DNA of 36,707 nucleotides from Streptomyces aureus (GTDB lineage Bacteria; Actinomycetota; Actinomycetes; Streptomycetales; Streptomycetaceae): assembly GCF_001418135.1 (NCBI RefSeq), contig NZ_LIPQ01000100.1, forward strand, positions 1 through 36,707, read 5' to 3'. Made by a program: the position numbers and the translations under genes. The notes under the pieces were generated by a model, which made no database searches, was not told where the DNA came from, and worked only from the letters and a program-made list of their open reading frames with translations. Positions 28,899 through 36,707 of the stretch are shown piece by piece. Position 1 is the first letter of the stretch; each line of letters starts with the position of its first letter.

Positions 28899-31148
28899 TC
28901 ACACGGGGGCACCGCCTGCGAGCCGGAAGGCGAGTGCGGTAAAGCGTCTGCCCGCGGAGACCGTCCGGACCGCCTGGGCGATCGCCCGCCGGGAGCCCAC
29001 GAGGACCACGAGCTTCTTCGCCCGGGTCACGGCCGTGTAGAGCAGGTTCCGCTGAAGCATCATCCAGGCACTCATGGTGACCGGGATCACCACGGCCGGA
29101 TACTCGCTGCCCTGCGAACGGTGGATGGTGACCGCGTACGCGTGGGCGAGCTCGTCCAGTTCGTCGAAGTCGTACGGCACCTCCTCGTCCTCGTCCGTCC
29201 GTACCGTCAGCTTCTGCTCGACGAGGTCCAGCTGGGTCACGACGCCGACGGTGCCGTTGAAGACGCCGTTGGCCCCCTTGTCATAGTTGTTCCTGATTTG
29301 GGTGACTTTGTCACCTACGCGGAAGACCCGGCCGCCGAACCGCTTCTCCGGCAGATCGGGGCGGCCCGGGGTGATGACCTGCTGCAGCAGTCCGTTGAGC
29401 GAGCCGGCGCCGGCCGGGCCCCGGTGCATGGGGGCGAGGACCTGCACGTCACGGCGGGGGTCGAGGCCGAACTTGGCCGGAATCCGCCGGGCCGCGACGT
29501 CCACGGCGACCCGGGCGGCGTCCTCGGTCTCCTCCTCGACGAAGAGGAAGAAGTCCGGCAGGCCCTCGGTCTTCGGCGGGGTGCCGGCGTTGATCCGGTG
29601 CGCGTTGGTGACGACGCCGGACTCCTGCGCCTGACGGAAGATCCGGGTCAGCCGGACCGCCGGTACGGGGCTTCCCGGGGCGAGCAGATCGCCGAGGACC
29701 TCGCCCGCGCCGACCGACGGGAGCTGGTCCACATCGCCCACCAGGAGCAGATGGGCCCCCGGTGCCACCGCCTTGACCAGCTTGTTCGCCAGGAGCAGGT
29801 CGAGCATGGAGGCCTCGTCGACCACGACCAGGTCCGCGTCGAGCGGCCGGTCCCGGTCGTAGGCCGCGTCGCCGCCCGGCTTGAGTTCGAGGAGCCGGTG
29901 GACGGTGGAGGCCTCGGCACCGGTCAGCTCGGCGAGCCGCTTGGCCGCCCGCCCGGTGGGAGCGGCGAGAACGACCTTGGCCTTCTTCGCGCGGGCCAGC
30001 TCCACGATGGAGCGGACCGTGAACGACTTGCCGCAGCCGGGGCCTCCGGTGAGCACGGCGACCTTCCGGGTGAGCGCGAGCCGGACGGCCTCCTCCTGCT
30101 CGGGCGCGAGCGAGGCCCCCGTCCGGTCCGCGAGCCAGGCGAGGGCCTTGTCCCAGGCCACCTCCCGGAAGCCCGGCATCCGGTCCTCGTCGGCCCGCAG
30201 CAGCCGCCGGAGCTGTCCGGCGAGCGACAGCTCGGCCCGGTGGAAGGGGATCAGGTACACGGCGGTGACCGGCGTCCCCTCGGGACCCGGCACCGTCTCC
30301 CGTACGACCCCCTCGGGGTCCTCGGCCAGCTCGGCGAGACACTCGATGACAAGCCCGGTGTCGACCTGGAGGAGCTTCACCGCGTCGGCGATCAGCCGCT
30401 CCTCGGGGAGGAAGCAGTGCCCCTGGTCGCTGGACTGCGAGAGGGCGTACTGCAGGCCGGCCTTCACCCGGTCGGGGCTGTCGTGGGGTATGCCCACGGC
30501 CTGGGCGATCTTGTCGGCGGTGAGGAAGCCGATGCCCCAGACGTCGGCGGCGAGCCGGTAGGGCTGGTTCCGCACGACGGAGATCGAGGCGTCCCCGTAC
30601 TTCTTGTAGATCCGGACCGCGATGGAGGTGGAGACGCCGACGTCCTGGAGGAAGACCATCACCTCCTTGATCGCCTTCTGCTCCTCCCAGGCCGCGCTGA
30701 TCTTCTTCGTGCGCTTGGGGCCCAGGCCCGGGACCTCGATCAGCCGGCCGGGGGCCTCCTCCAGGATCTGGAGGGTGTCCAGGCCGAAGTGCTGGGTGAT
30801 GCGATCGGCGAAGACGGGGCCGATGCCCTTGACGAGACCCGAGCCGAGATAGCGGCGGATGCCCTGGATCGTGGCGGGCAGCAGGGTCGTGTAGTTCTCG
30901 ACGGTGAACTGCTTCCCGTACTGCGGGTGCGAGCCCCAACGGCCCTCCATCCGCAGCGACTCCCCCGGCTGCGCCCCGAGCAGCGCCCCGACGACGGTGA
31001 GCAGGTCCCCGGACCCGCGCCCGGTGTCGACGCGGGCGACCGTGTACCCGCTCTCCTCGTTGGCGTAGGTGATCCGCTCCAGGACACCGGTCACTTCACA
31101 AACACCCTGGCGACCGCCTTGCTGCGACTCAACTCCCCTACCGGGCAT
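28899..31148 (-). CDS. recD2: RecD2-type ATP-dependent DNA helicase
   Basis: A 749-residue SF1B helicase that unwinds DNA 5' to 3' and acts in repair independently of RecBC. The N-terminal OB-like and helix-hairpin-helix region (about 20-210) includes ERITYANEESGYTVARVDTG, GLVKGIGPVFADRI and IEVPGLGPKRTKKI. Helicase motifs follow: Walker A LTGGPGCGKSFTV (about 364-376), motif Ia AAPTGRAAKRL, motif II VVVDEASMLD, motif III LLLVGDVDQLPSVGAG, motif IV region RLTRIFRQA, and the C-terminal UvrD-like AYAVTIHRSQGSEYPAVVIP and LLYTAVTRAKKLVVLVG. The start is uncertain: ATG 31148 has AGGTGG just upstream, but a GTG (residue 19) nearer to the conserved VTGVLERITY is possible. Confidence 0.93.
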   Translation of the reverse strand: MPGRGVESQQGGRQGVCEVTGVLERITYANEESGYTVARVDTGRGSGDLLTVVGALLGAQPGESLRMEGRWGSHPQYGKQFTVENYTTLLPATIQGIRRYLGSGLVKGIGPVFADRITQHFGLDTLQILEEAPGRLIEVPGLGPKRTKKISAAWEEQKAIKEVMVFLQDVGVSTSIAVRIYKKYGDASISVVRNQPYRLAADVWGIGFLTADKIAQAVGIPHDSPDRVKAGLQYALSQSSDQGHCFLPEERLIADAVKLLQVDTGLVIECLAELAEDPEGVVRETVPGPEGTPVTAVYLIPFHRAELSLAGQLRRLLRADEDRMPGFREVAWDKALAWLADRTGASLAPEQEEAVRLALTRKVAVLTGGPGCGKSFTVRSIVELARAKKAKVVLAAPTGRAAKRLAELTGAEASTVHRLLELKPGGDAAYDRDRPLDADLVVVDEASMLDLLLANKLVKAVAPGAHLLLVGDVDQLPSVGAGEVLGDLLAPGSPVPAVRLTRIFRQAQESGVVTNAHRINAGTPPKTEGLPDFFLFVEEETEDAARVAVDVAARRIPAKFGLDPRRDVQVLAPMHRGPAGAGSLNGLLQQVITPGRPDLPEKRFGGRVFRVGDKVTQIRNNYDKGANGVFNGTVGVVTQLDLVEQKLTVRTDEDEEVPYDFDELDELAHAYAVTIHRSQGSEYPAVVIPVTMSAWMMLQRNLLYTAVTRAKKLVVLVGSRRAIAQAVRTVSAGRRFTALAFRLAGGAPV

Positions 31149-31257
31149 GCCCCACCTGGCTTCCTGCGTCTCCGATGCCTGGGAGGCTATCGCCCGCCAC
31201 CGACAGAGCGGCCGTCCCGTGGTTTCTCGCAGCCGCAGGTGTGATGAGATCCCCGGT

Positions 31258-31992
31258 ATGACGGATTGGCCGCGACTGAGCCACGCCTACGGCTCCGCCG
31301 AAGACGTGCCCGCCCTGCTGGCACGCATCGCGTCCGAGCCCGAGCCGGGGCTCTGGAACGACCTGTGGTCCGCACTCTGCCATCAGGGCAGCGTCTACTC
31401 GGCCAGCTTCGCGGCGCTGCCCTGGCTGGCCGACATGGCTGACAGCGAAGACCGGGTTCAAGCCGTGAACGCCCTGAACCTGGCGGGTGCCATCATGGCC
31501 GGCGCCGAGCAGCCGCACGGAGCCGGCGACGTCCGCACACAGCACTCGGCGGACATCGCGAACCTGCTGGCATCGGTGAACCGCCATCTCCGGACGGCGA
31601 CCCATCGCACCGAGTACATCGATCTCCTGGAGTCCATGCTCGGCTTCGAGGGCATCGCGGGGTGGAGCGAGGACCTGGCTTGGGGGCTCGGGAACGAGGA
31701 GTACGAAGTCTCCTGTCCCGGCTGCGAAACCGAGCTGTTCATCGTCCTCGGTGAGCCCGGGTTCTTCTGCACCGGCGAGGACTACGCGCTGTCGGACGAC
31801 AGCATCGAGACCCGGCCGCTCCGGCCGACGAGTCCCGCGGGTCTGGAGGGCCTCGGTCGGCGTCTTCACGACATCGCGCTCACCGACGGGCAACACGACG
31901 TCGCACACCTGCTGACCTTCGTCTTCGGGAGCGCGACGTGCCCGGACTGCGAGACCGACTTCTCCGTGGCCGACCGAGTCACGAACCCCTAG
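31258..31992 (+). CDS. Orphan protein with helical N-domain and two CxxC pairs
   Basis: A 244-residue soluble protein. The N-terminal part (about 3-65: WPRLSHAYGSAEDVPALLARIA, LWNDLWSALCHQGSVYSASFAALPWLADMA) matches a family of HEAT-like helical proteins of actinobacteria that I recall from scattered, often toxin-immunity-like, settings. The C-terminal part carries CPGC (153-156, followed by ETELFIV) and CPDC (228-231, followed by ETDFSV). These two similar CPxCET motifs could form one zinc site. No toxin gene is adjacent. The ATG at 31258 has only a weak ribosome site; the longer open frame from 31069 would overlap recD2. Codon choice is slightly less GC-biased than in its neighbours, which hints at transfer. 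Function unknown; immunity protein is one guess. Confidence 0.8.
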   Translation: MTDWPRLSHAYGSAEDVPALLARIASEPEPGLWNDLWSALCHQGSVYSASFAALPWLADMADSEDRVQAVNALNLAGAIMAGAEQPHGAGDVRTQHSADIANLLASVNRHLRTATHRTEYIDLLESMLGFEGIAGWSEDLAWGLGNEEYEVSCPGCETELFIVLGEPGFFCTGEDYALSDDSIETRPLRPTSPAGLEGLGRRLHDIALTDGQHDVAHLLTFVFGSATCPDCETDFSVADRVTNP

Positions 31993-32010
31993 GCCCTGTC
32001 CTTCGGGTTC

Positions 32011-32042
32011 GGTGGACCCACCTGGGTGGGTGACCGTCCACC
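32011..32042. terminator. Hairpin between the orphan gene and the sugar operon
   Basis: GGTGGAC (32011-32017) pairs with GTCCACC (32036-32042), or CCCACC (32017-32022) pairs with GGTGGG (32025-32030) as an inner stem. It lies 18 bp after the orphan gene and 11 bp from the last gene of the convergent operon. Confidence 0.55.
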
Positions 32043-32053
32043 CGCCCAGGTCC

Positions 32054-32857
32054 TCACACCGCCAGGAAGGCCTCCAGCGTCTCCTCCAGGACCTCGACGC
32101 CGTCCCTCGACCACAGGGCGTCGTTGAAGATCTCCACCTCCACCGGGCCCGTCCAGCCCGCCTTCTCCGTCAGGTCGGCCCAGGCCCGCAGGTCGATCGC
32201 ACCGGTGCCCAGCTGGCCCCGGCCGGTCAGGACGCCGGCCGGGAGGGGGGTGGTCCAGTCGGCGAGCTGGAAGGAGTGGATGCGGCCCGACGCGCCCGCG
32301 CGTTCCACCGCCGCCGGGGCGCGGTCGTCCCACCAGAGGTGGTACGTGTCGACCACCACGCCCACCTGCTCGGGCGGGAAGTGTTCGGCCACGGCCAGCG
32401 CCTGGTCCAGGGTGGAGACCGCGCAACGGTCGGCGGCGTACATGGGGTGGAGGGGCTCGACGGCCAGGCGGATTCCGCGTTCGCCCGCGTAGGGGGCCAG
32501 GGCGCCGATCGCCTCGGTGATGCGGGCGCGAGCCGAGGGCAGGTCCGGGAAGGCGGGGGTGAGGCCGCCGGAGACCAGGACGACGGTGTCCGTGCCGAGC
32601 GTGACCGCCTCGTCGATCGCCGTACGGTTCTCCTCCTCCCAGCCGTCCGAGGTGAAGAACCCGCCGCGGCAGAGGGTGGTGACCGTCAGGCCCGCGTCCC
32701 GCACGAGGGCGGCCGCCGCCTCGACGCCGTACTCCTGGACCGGCTCGCGCCACAGTCCCACGCCCGGGATGCCGAGCCGGACGCAGTGGGCGACGAGGTC
32801 GGGGAGGGACAGCTGCTTGACGGTCATCTGGTTGACGCTGAAACGGTCGAGGTTCAT
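32054..32857 (-). CDS. Sugar-phosphate isomerase/epimerase-like TIM-barrel protein
   Basis: A 267-residue member of the AP-endonuclease-2/xylose-isomerase-like superfamily. Recognisable positions are SVNQMTVKQLSLPDLVAHC (8-26), GIPGVGLWREPVQEYG, RLAVEPLHPMYAADRCAVS with metal-ligand Glu, GVVVDTYHLWWD with Asp and His, and GPVEVEIFND with a late Glu. Such enzymes isomerise or epimerise keto-sugars, often after a dehydrogenase. The ATG overlaps the upstream DUF993 stop by one base (TGATG), with GGAGG 8 nt before it; a GTG one codon earlier is possible. It is the last gene of a three-gene operon. The substrate is unknown. Confidence 0.88.
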   Translation of the reverse strand: MNLDRFSVNQMTVKQLSLPDLVAHCVRLGIPGVGLWREPVQEYGVEAAAALVRDAGLTVTTLCRGGFFTSDGWEEENRTAIDEAVTLGTDTVVLVSGGLTPAFPDLPSARARITEAIGALAPYAGERGIRLAVEPLHPMYAADRCAVSTLDQALAVAEHFPPEQVGVVVDTYHLWWDDRAPAAVERAGASGRIHSFQLADWTTPLPAGVLTGRGQLGTGAIDLRAWADLTEKAGWTGPVEVEIFNDALWSRDGVEVLEETLEAFLAV

Positions 32858-34023
32858 CACAGGCCTCCCTGGACCGTCAGGAGGGAGCGCATGCGCGACT
32901 CCGCGAGCGCCGGGTCCGGGAACAGGCCCAGGCCGTCCGCCAGTTCGTACGCCTTCGCGAGGTGCGGCAGCGAGCGGGCGGACTGCAGGCCGCCGACCAT
33001 CGTGAAGTGGTCCTGGTGGCCGGCGAGCCAGGCGAGGAGGACCACTCCCGTCTTGTAGAAGCGGGTCGGCGCCCGGAAGAGGTGCCGGGACAGGGCGACC
33101 GTCGGATCGAGGGCGGCACGGAAACCGTCCACATCGCCCGTGTCGAGAGTCCGTACCGCCTCCGCCGCGAGCGGCGCCAGCGGGTCGAAGATGCCCAGCA
33201 GGGCGTGGCTGAAGCCCTGCTCGTCCCCCGCGATCAGCTCCGGGTAGTGGAAGTCGTCGCCCGTGTAGCAGCGCACGCCCTCCGGGAGACGGCGGCGCAG
33301 TTCGACCTCGCGCCGGGCGTCCAGGAGGGAGATTTTGATGCCGTCGACCTTGTCCGGGTGTGCGGCGATGACCTGGAGGAACGTCTCGGTCGCGGTGTCC
33401 AGGTCGGCCGAGCCCCAGTACCCGTCGAGCGCCGGGTCGAACATCGGGCCGAGCCAGTGCAGGACGACCGGCTCGCTCGCCTGGCGGAGGAGGTGGCCGT
33501 ACAGATCGAGGTAGTCCTCCGGGCCCGACGCCGCCGCGGCGAGGGCGCGGGAGGCCATCAGGACGGCCTGGGAACCGGTCTCCTCGACGAGCGCGAGCTG
33601 CTCCTCGTACGCCTTGCGGACCGCCGCCAGGCCGGCGGGGACGGTGAGCCCTTCCGGTCCGGCGAGCTGGTCGGTGCCGACGCCGCAGGCGATCCGGCCG
33701 CCGACCGCCTTGGCCTCCGCCGCGCTGCGGCGGATCAGCTCGGCCGCCCCCGTCCAGTCGAGGCCCATCCCCCGCTGCGCGGTGTCCATGGCCTCGGCGA
33801 CCCCGAGGCCGTGGGACCAGAGGTGGCGGCGGAAGGCGAGGGTGGCGTCCCAGTCGACCGCCGCGGGCGAGTCGGGGGTGGTGTCGGCGTACGGGTCGGC
33901 GACGACGTGGGCGGCGGAGAAGACCGTTCGGGAGGTCAGGGGGCCGCTCCCGCCCAGGGTCGGCGGCTCGGTGCGCGGCGCGTACTCCCGTACGCCGCCG
34001 CCGGTTTCGGGCAGGCGGATCAC
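32857..34023 (-). CDS. DUF993 protein (dihydrodipicolinate-synthase-like)
   Basis: A 388-residue protein of the DUF993 family, related to the DHDPS/N-acetylneuraminate lyase TIM barrels. Recognisable parts are SRTVFSAAHVVADPYADTTP (about 31-50), AVDWDATLAFRRHLWSHGLGVAEAMDTAQRG, ARKAY-type helix, VVLHWLGPMFDPALDGYWG and VDGIKISLLD, whose Lys occupies the place of the Schiff-base Lys of DHDPS-type aldolases. This suggests an aldolase or dehydratase acting on a keto-sugar acid; the reaction is not established. The GTG start overlaps the dehydrogenase stop by 4 bp (GTGA), and its own stop overlaps the isomerase start, so all three genes are translationally coupled. Confidence 0.87.
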   Translation of the reverse strand: MIRLPETGGGVREYAPRTEPPTLGGSGPLTSRTVFSAAHVVADPYADTTPDSPAAVDWDATLAFRRHLWSHGLGVAEAMDTAQRGMGLDWTGAAELIRRSAAEAKAVGGRIACGVGTDQLAGPEGLTVPAGLAAVRKAYEEQLALVEETGSQAVLMASRALAAAASGPEDYLDLYGHLLRQASEPVVLHWLGPMFDPALDGYWGSADLDTATETFLQVIAAHPDKVDGIKISLLDARREVELRRRLPEGVRCYTGDDFHYPELIAGDEQGFSHALLGIFDPLAPLAAEAVRTLDTGDVDGFRAALDPTVALSRHLFRAPTRFYKTGVVLLAWLAGHQDHFTMVGGLQSARSLPHLAKAYELADGLGLFPDPALAESRMRSLLTVQGGL

Positions 34024-35171
34024 AGGCTCACCTCCGGGACGTCGAGGCGACGGCCCTCGGCGGCGGACTTCAGGCCGAGTTCGGCGAGTTGGACGCCGCG
34101 GGCGCCCGCGAGGAGGTCCCAGTGGTACGGCTCGTCGAGGACGACGTGCCGCAGGAAGAGCTCCCACTGGGCCTTGAAGCCGTTGTCGAACTCGGCGTTG
34201 TCGGGGACCTCCTGCCACTGGTCGCGGAAGGGCTCGGTCGCCGGGATGTCCGGGTTCCAGACGGGCTTGGGCGTCGCCGAGCGGTGCTGGACGCGGCAGT
34301 TGCGCAGTCCGGCGACGGCGGAGCCGTGGGTGCCGTCGACCTGGAACTCGACGAGTTCGTCGCGGTTGACGCGGACGGTCCAGGAGGAGTTGATCTGGGC
34401 GATGGCGCCGCCCTCCAGCTGGAAGATGCCGTAGGCGGCGTCGTCGGCGGTGGCCTCGTACGGCTTGCCCTGCTCGTCCCAGCGGCGCGGGACGTGGGTG
34501 GCGACCTGGGCGGTGACGGAGGTGACGCGGCCGAAGAGCTCGTGGAGCACGTACTCCCAGTGCGGGAACATGTCGACGACGATGCCGCCGCCGTCCTGGG
34601 AGCGGTAGTTCCAGCTGGGGCGCTGGGCGTCCTGCCAGTCGCCCTCGAAGACCCAGTAGCCGAACTCGCCGCGTACGGACAGGATCTCGCCGAAGAAGCC
34701 GCCGTCGATGAGGCGCTTGAGCTTGAGCAGGCCCGGCAGGAACAGCTTGTCCTGGACGACTCCGTGCTTGACGCCCTTCCCGGTGGCGAGCCGGGCGAGC
34801 TCAAGGGCGCCGGCGAGGTCGGCGGCCGTGGGCTTCTCGGTGTAGACGTGCTTGCCGGCGTGGACGGCCTTGGTGATCGCCTCGGCGCGGGCGGAGGTGA
34901 CCTGGGCGTCGAAGTAGATGTCGACGGTGTCGTCGGCGAGGACGGCGTCGAGGTCGGTGGACCACTCGGTGAGGCCGTGGCGCTCGGCGAGCGCGCGCAG
35001 GGCGGGCTCGCGGCGGCCGACGAGGACCGGCTCGGGCCAGAGGGTCTCGCCGTTGCCGAGGTCGAGGCCGCCCTGTTCGCGCAGGGCGAGGATCGAACGG
35101 ACCAGATGCTGGCGGTAGCCCATGCGCCCGGTGACGCCGTTCATGGCGATGCGGACTGTCCTGCGTGTCAC
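34020..35171 (-). CDS. Gfo/Idh/MocA-family sugar dehydrogenase
   Basis: A 383-residue NAD(P)-dependent oxidoreductase. The N-terminal Rossmann fold starts VRIAMNGVTGRMGYRQHLVRS, an unusual GVTGRMG loop in place of the usual GxGxxG. It continues LADDTVDIYFDAQVT and HAGKHVYTEKPTAADLAGALEL; the EKP Lys is the family's cofactor and catalytic residue. The C-terminal alpha/beta domain has GGGIVVDMFPHWEYVLHELFGRV with the conserved D-x-x-x-H positions. It oxidises or reduces a sugar or inositol-like substrate. It is the first gene of the operon. I chose GTG 35171, with GAGAGG upstream. A promoter and LacI-type operator lie in front. Confidence 0.9.
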   Translation of the reverse strand: MTRRTVRIAMNGVTGRMGYRQHLVRSILALREQGGLDLGNGETLWPEPVLVGRREPALRALAERHGLTEWSTDLDAVLADDTVDIYFDAQVTSARAEAITKAVHAGKHVYTEKPTAADLAGALELARLATGKGVKHGVVQDKLFLPGLLKLKRLIDGGFFGEILSVRGEFGYWVFEGDWQDAQRPSWNYRSQDGGGIVVDMFPHWEYVLHELFGRVTSVTAQVATHVPRRWDEQGKPYEATADDAAYGIFQLEGGAIAQINSSWTVRVNRDELVEFQVDGTHGSAVAGLRNCRVQHRSATPKPVWNPDIPATEPFRDQWQEVPDNAEFDNGFKAQWELFLRHVVLDEPYHWDLLAGARGVQLAELGLKSAAEGRRLDVPEVSL

Positions 35172-35201
35172 GAAAAGTTCCTCTCCCGGTGTTCCGCGCC
35201 T

Positions 35202-35223
35202 CGATAGAAAGCGCTTTCCATCG
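35202..35223. promoter_or_regulatory. LacI-type operator
   Basis: The perfect palindrome GAAAGCGCTTTC (35207-35218) is extended by CGAT and ATCG flanks to 22 bp with one mismatched pair. The central CG and AAAGCGCTTT core are typical of LacI/PurR-family sites. It covers the predicted start of the dehydrogenase operon and lies 58 bp before the LacI gene. Confidence 0.88.
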
Positions 35224-35229
35224 GCGATG

Positions 35230-35259
35230 ACGCTAGCCTGCCGACATCGCCGTCGACAA
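35230..35259 (-). promoter_or_regulatory. Candidate promoter of the sugar dehydrogenase operon
   Basis: On the minus strand TTGTCG (35259-35254), an 18-nt spacer and TAGCGT (35235-35230) predict a start near 35223, at the edge of the LacI-type operator. A bound repressor would block initiation or escape. Confidence 0.5.
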
Positions 35260-35280
35260 GGCCCTGGAGGTACGCACACG

Positions 35281-36327
35281 ATGACCGTCACCCTGGCGGA
35301 CGTGGCCGCTCGCGCACGGGTCTCGCCCGCCACCGTGTCCCGCGTCCTCAACGGCAACTACCCGGTCGCCGAGTCGACCCGCGAGCGGGTCCTGCGGGCC
35401 GTGGACGAACTGGACTACGTGCTCAACGGGCCCGCCAGCTCACTCGCCGCCGCCACCTCCGACCTCGTCGGCGTCCTCGTCCACGACATCGCCGACCCGT
35501 TCTTCGGGATCATGGCGAGCGCCGCGCAGAGCTCCATCGGGGAGGGCGGATCGGGGCGCGGCGGCGGCGAGAAGCTCGCCGTCGTCTGCAACACCGGCGG
35601 CTCCCCCGAACGCGAGCTGACCTACCTCACGCTGCTCCAACGGCAGCGGGCCGCGGCCGTGATCCTCATGGGCGGCTCCCTGGAGGACCCCGCGCACCTG
35701 GCGGCGACGACCGGCAAGCTGGCCAAGCTGGCGGAGGCGGGGACCCGGGTCGTGCTCTGCGGGCGCCCGCCGGTCACCGGCGACGCGAACGCCGCCGCGC
35801 TCGTCTTCGACAACCGGGGCGGCGCGCGCCGCCTCACCGAGCACCTGCTCGAACTCGGCCACCGGCGCATCGGTTACGCGGCCGGCCCGGCCGACCGGAC
35901 GACGACCCGGCACCGCCTGGAGGGCCACCGGGCGGCGCTCACGGCGGCGGGGGTCGCGGAGGGGCCGACGGTCCACAGCCCGTACGACCGGCAGGCCGGC
36001 TACCGGGCCACGGCCGAGCTCCTCGCCCGCGACCCGGACCTCACGGCGGTCGTCGCCGCCAACGACACGGTCGCCCTCGGCGTCTGCGCGGCCCTGCGGG
36101 AACGCGGCCTGTCGATCCCGGGCGACGTGTCCGTGGCGGGCTTCGACGACCTCCCGTTCTCGGTGGACGCGGTCCCGTCCCTGACGACGGTCCATCTGCC
36201 GCTGCACGAGGCGGGGACACGGGCGGGCCGCCTGGCGATGGGCACGGAGGACCCCCCGGCGGGCGGCCTGGCCCGCGTCCCGGCGGAGCTGGTGGTACGC
36301 GGGTCCACGGGGCGGCCCCGGGAGTAG
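35281..36327 (+). CDS. LacI-family transcriptional regulator
   Basis: A 348-residue LacI-type repressor. The N-terminal HTH and hinge (1-60) read VTLADVAARARVSPATVSRVLNG and LDYVLNGPASSLA. A periplasmic-binding-protein-like sensor domain follows: LVGVLVHDIADPFFGIMASA (about 62-81), AAAVILMGGSLED, a LTEHLLELGHRRIGYAAGP segment (about 180-198), AVVAANDTVALGVCAALRERG (about 256-276), and DVSVAGFDDLPFSVDAVPSLTTV. It should bind the operator at 35202-35223 and control both itself and the divergent dehydrogenase-DUF993-isomerase operon. GGAGG lies 11 nt before the ATG. The inducer is probably the operon's sugar substrate, which is unknown. Confidence 0.93.
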   Translation: MTVTLADVAARARVSPATVSRVLNGNYPVAESTRERVLRAVDELDYVLNGPASSLAAATSDLVGVLVHDIADPFFGIMASAAQSSIGEGGSGRGGGEKLAVVCNTGGSPERELTYLTLLQRQRAAAVILMGGSLEDPAHLAATTGKLAKLAEAGTRVVLCGRPPVTGDANAAALVFDNRGGARRLTEHLLELGHRRIGYAAGPADRTTTRHRLEGHRAALTAAGVAEGPTVHSPYDRQAGYRATAELLARDPDLTAVVAANDTVALGVCAALRERGLSIPGDVSVAGFDDLPFSVDAVPSLTTVHLPLHEAGTRAGRLAMGTEDPPAGGLARVPAELVVRGSTGRPRE

Positions 36328-36379
36328 GCGGCCGACCCGCCGGGCACCGGCGAGGGCCGGCTGCCGGCCCCCGGCTCCC

Positions 36380-36449
36380 GGCTCCCGGCTCCCGGCCCCT
36401 GACTCCCAGGCCGCGGCTCCCGGCTCCCGGCCCTTGACTCCCAGGCCGC
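36380..36449. repeat. Two 35-bp tandem repeats (one mismatch) with decayed copies
   Basis: 36380-36414 and 36415-36449 differ at one base. Each copy is built from two GGCTCCC heptamers plus a GACTCCCAGGCCGC tail. A degenerate third copy runs to about 36479, and further heptamers precede at 36372-36379. No protein gene was recognised here. Confidence 0.85.
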
Positions 36450-36479
36450 GGCCCCCGGCCCTCGGCCCTTGACCCTCGG

Positions 36480-36707
36480 ACATCACCCGGGAGACGAACA
36501 TCAGGCCCACCGGACACCGGCGGGGCCGAATTCGACGCGCGCAGCGCCCGGCCACCTCGACGCCGCGCCCGGCCCGACTGCTTGGACACCGCGCCCGGCC
36601 CTGTCGTTTTGGCGCCTCTCCCCATCGCCGCACCGCCCCGCCGCCGTGCCGCACCTCTCCCATCGCCGTACCGCCACCTTCCCCATCGCCGTACCGCCGT
36701 ACCGCCG
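36480..36707. repeat. Non-coding end with ~CATCGCCGTACCGCC repeats
   Basis: CCCATCGCCGYACCGCC occurs at about 36621-36637, 36659-36675 and 36682-36698, and GTACCGCC continues to the edge. The array may go on beyond the window. Frames running through it show low-complexity arginine/glycine-rich translations and were not called. 36328-36379 also holds no gene. Confidence 0.6.

Noticed and set aside
36360..36707. CRISPR array
   Set aside because: Repeats are directly adjacent with no unique spacers; these are ordinary tandem repeats.

Overview
The window is chromosomal DNA of a Streptomyces or a very close actinomycete. Coding GC is very high with strong third-position GC bias. GTG starts, 4-bp ATGA/GTGA overlaps, SARP, PucR, MmpL and LacI regulators or transporters, and the order copper chaperone - copper ATPase - citrate synthase - RecD-like helicase all resemble the conserved Streptomyces core. 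No tRNA, rRNA, CRISPR array or intact mobile element was seen.

Region by region. (1) 1-5.2 kb holds the 5' part of a fluoride channel gene (crcB/fluC), an IS701-type transposase relative that has lost catalytic residues, a GAF/PucR-type regulator and a SARP regulator with a clear sigma70-type promoter. (2) 5.5-8.6 kb holds a DUF1772 membrane protein, a VWA-domain lipoprotein and a small LuxR-type regulator. (3) 8.7-12.9 kb holds an ABC permease coupled to an unusual protein that fuses an exported alpha/beta hydrolase to an ABC ATPase, then a GNAT acetyltransferase with decaying repeat copies of its own 3' end. (4) 13.1-19.4 kb is a myo-inositol catabolic island: iolC-iolB-iolD-mmsA as a tight minus-strand operon and a divergent iolE-like gene, with a palindromic operator between them. 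(5) 19.6-23.1 kb holds a small AlpA/MerR-like HTH gene and an MMPL exporter divergent from its probable TetR repressor, with several inverted repeats between them. (6) 23.1-27.0 kb holds a CPA2 antiporter and the copZ-copA copper operon behind a CsoR-type operator. (7) 27.05-27.43 kb has no convincing gene but is packed with hairpins carrying repeated G-rich loops and ends in an intrinsic terminator; I read it as a probable small RNA gene. (8) 27.4-31.1 kb holds citrate synthase and a RecD2-type helicase. (9) 31.3-32.0 kb is an orphan gene with two CxxC pairs. (10) 32.05-36.3 kb is a three-gene sugar-catabolic operon (Gfo/Idh/MocA dehydrogenase, DUF993 protein, sugar-phosphate isomerase-like protein) divergent from a LacI regulator, with a classic LacI-type operator between them. 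(11) The last 380 bp are non-coding and made of tandem repeats.

Working picture: inositol goes through IolE, IolD, IolB, IolC and MmsA to acetyl-CoA/propionyl-CoA level products that enter the TCA cycle, where citrate synthase acts. Copper is handed from CopZ to CopA under CsoR-type control. The most promising undescribed items are the hairpin-rich RNA locus at 27.1-27.4 kb, the hydrolase-ABC ATPase fusion, and the uncharacterised DUF993 sugar operon. Boundaries were read by eye and translation; family calls rest on recalled motifs, not searches.
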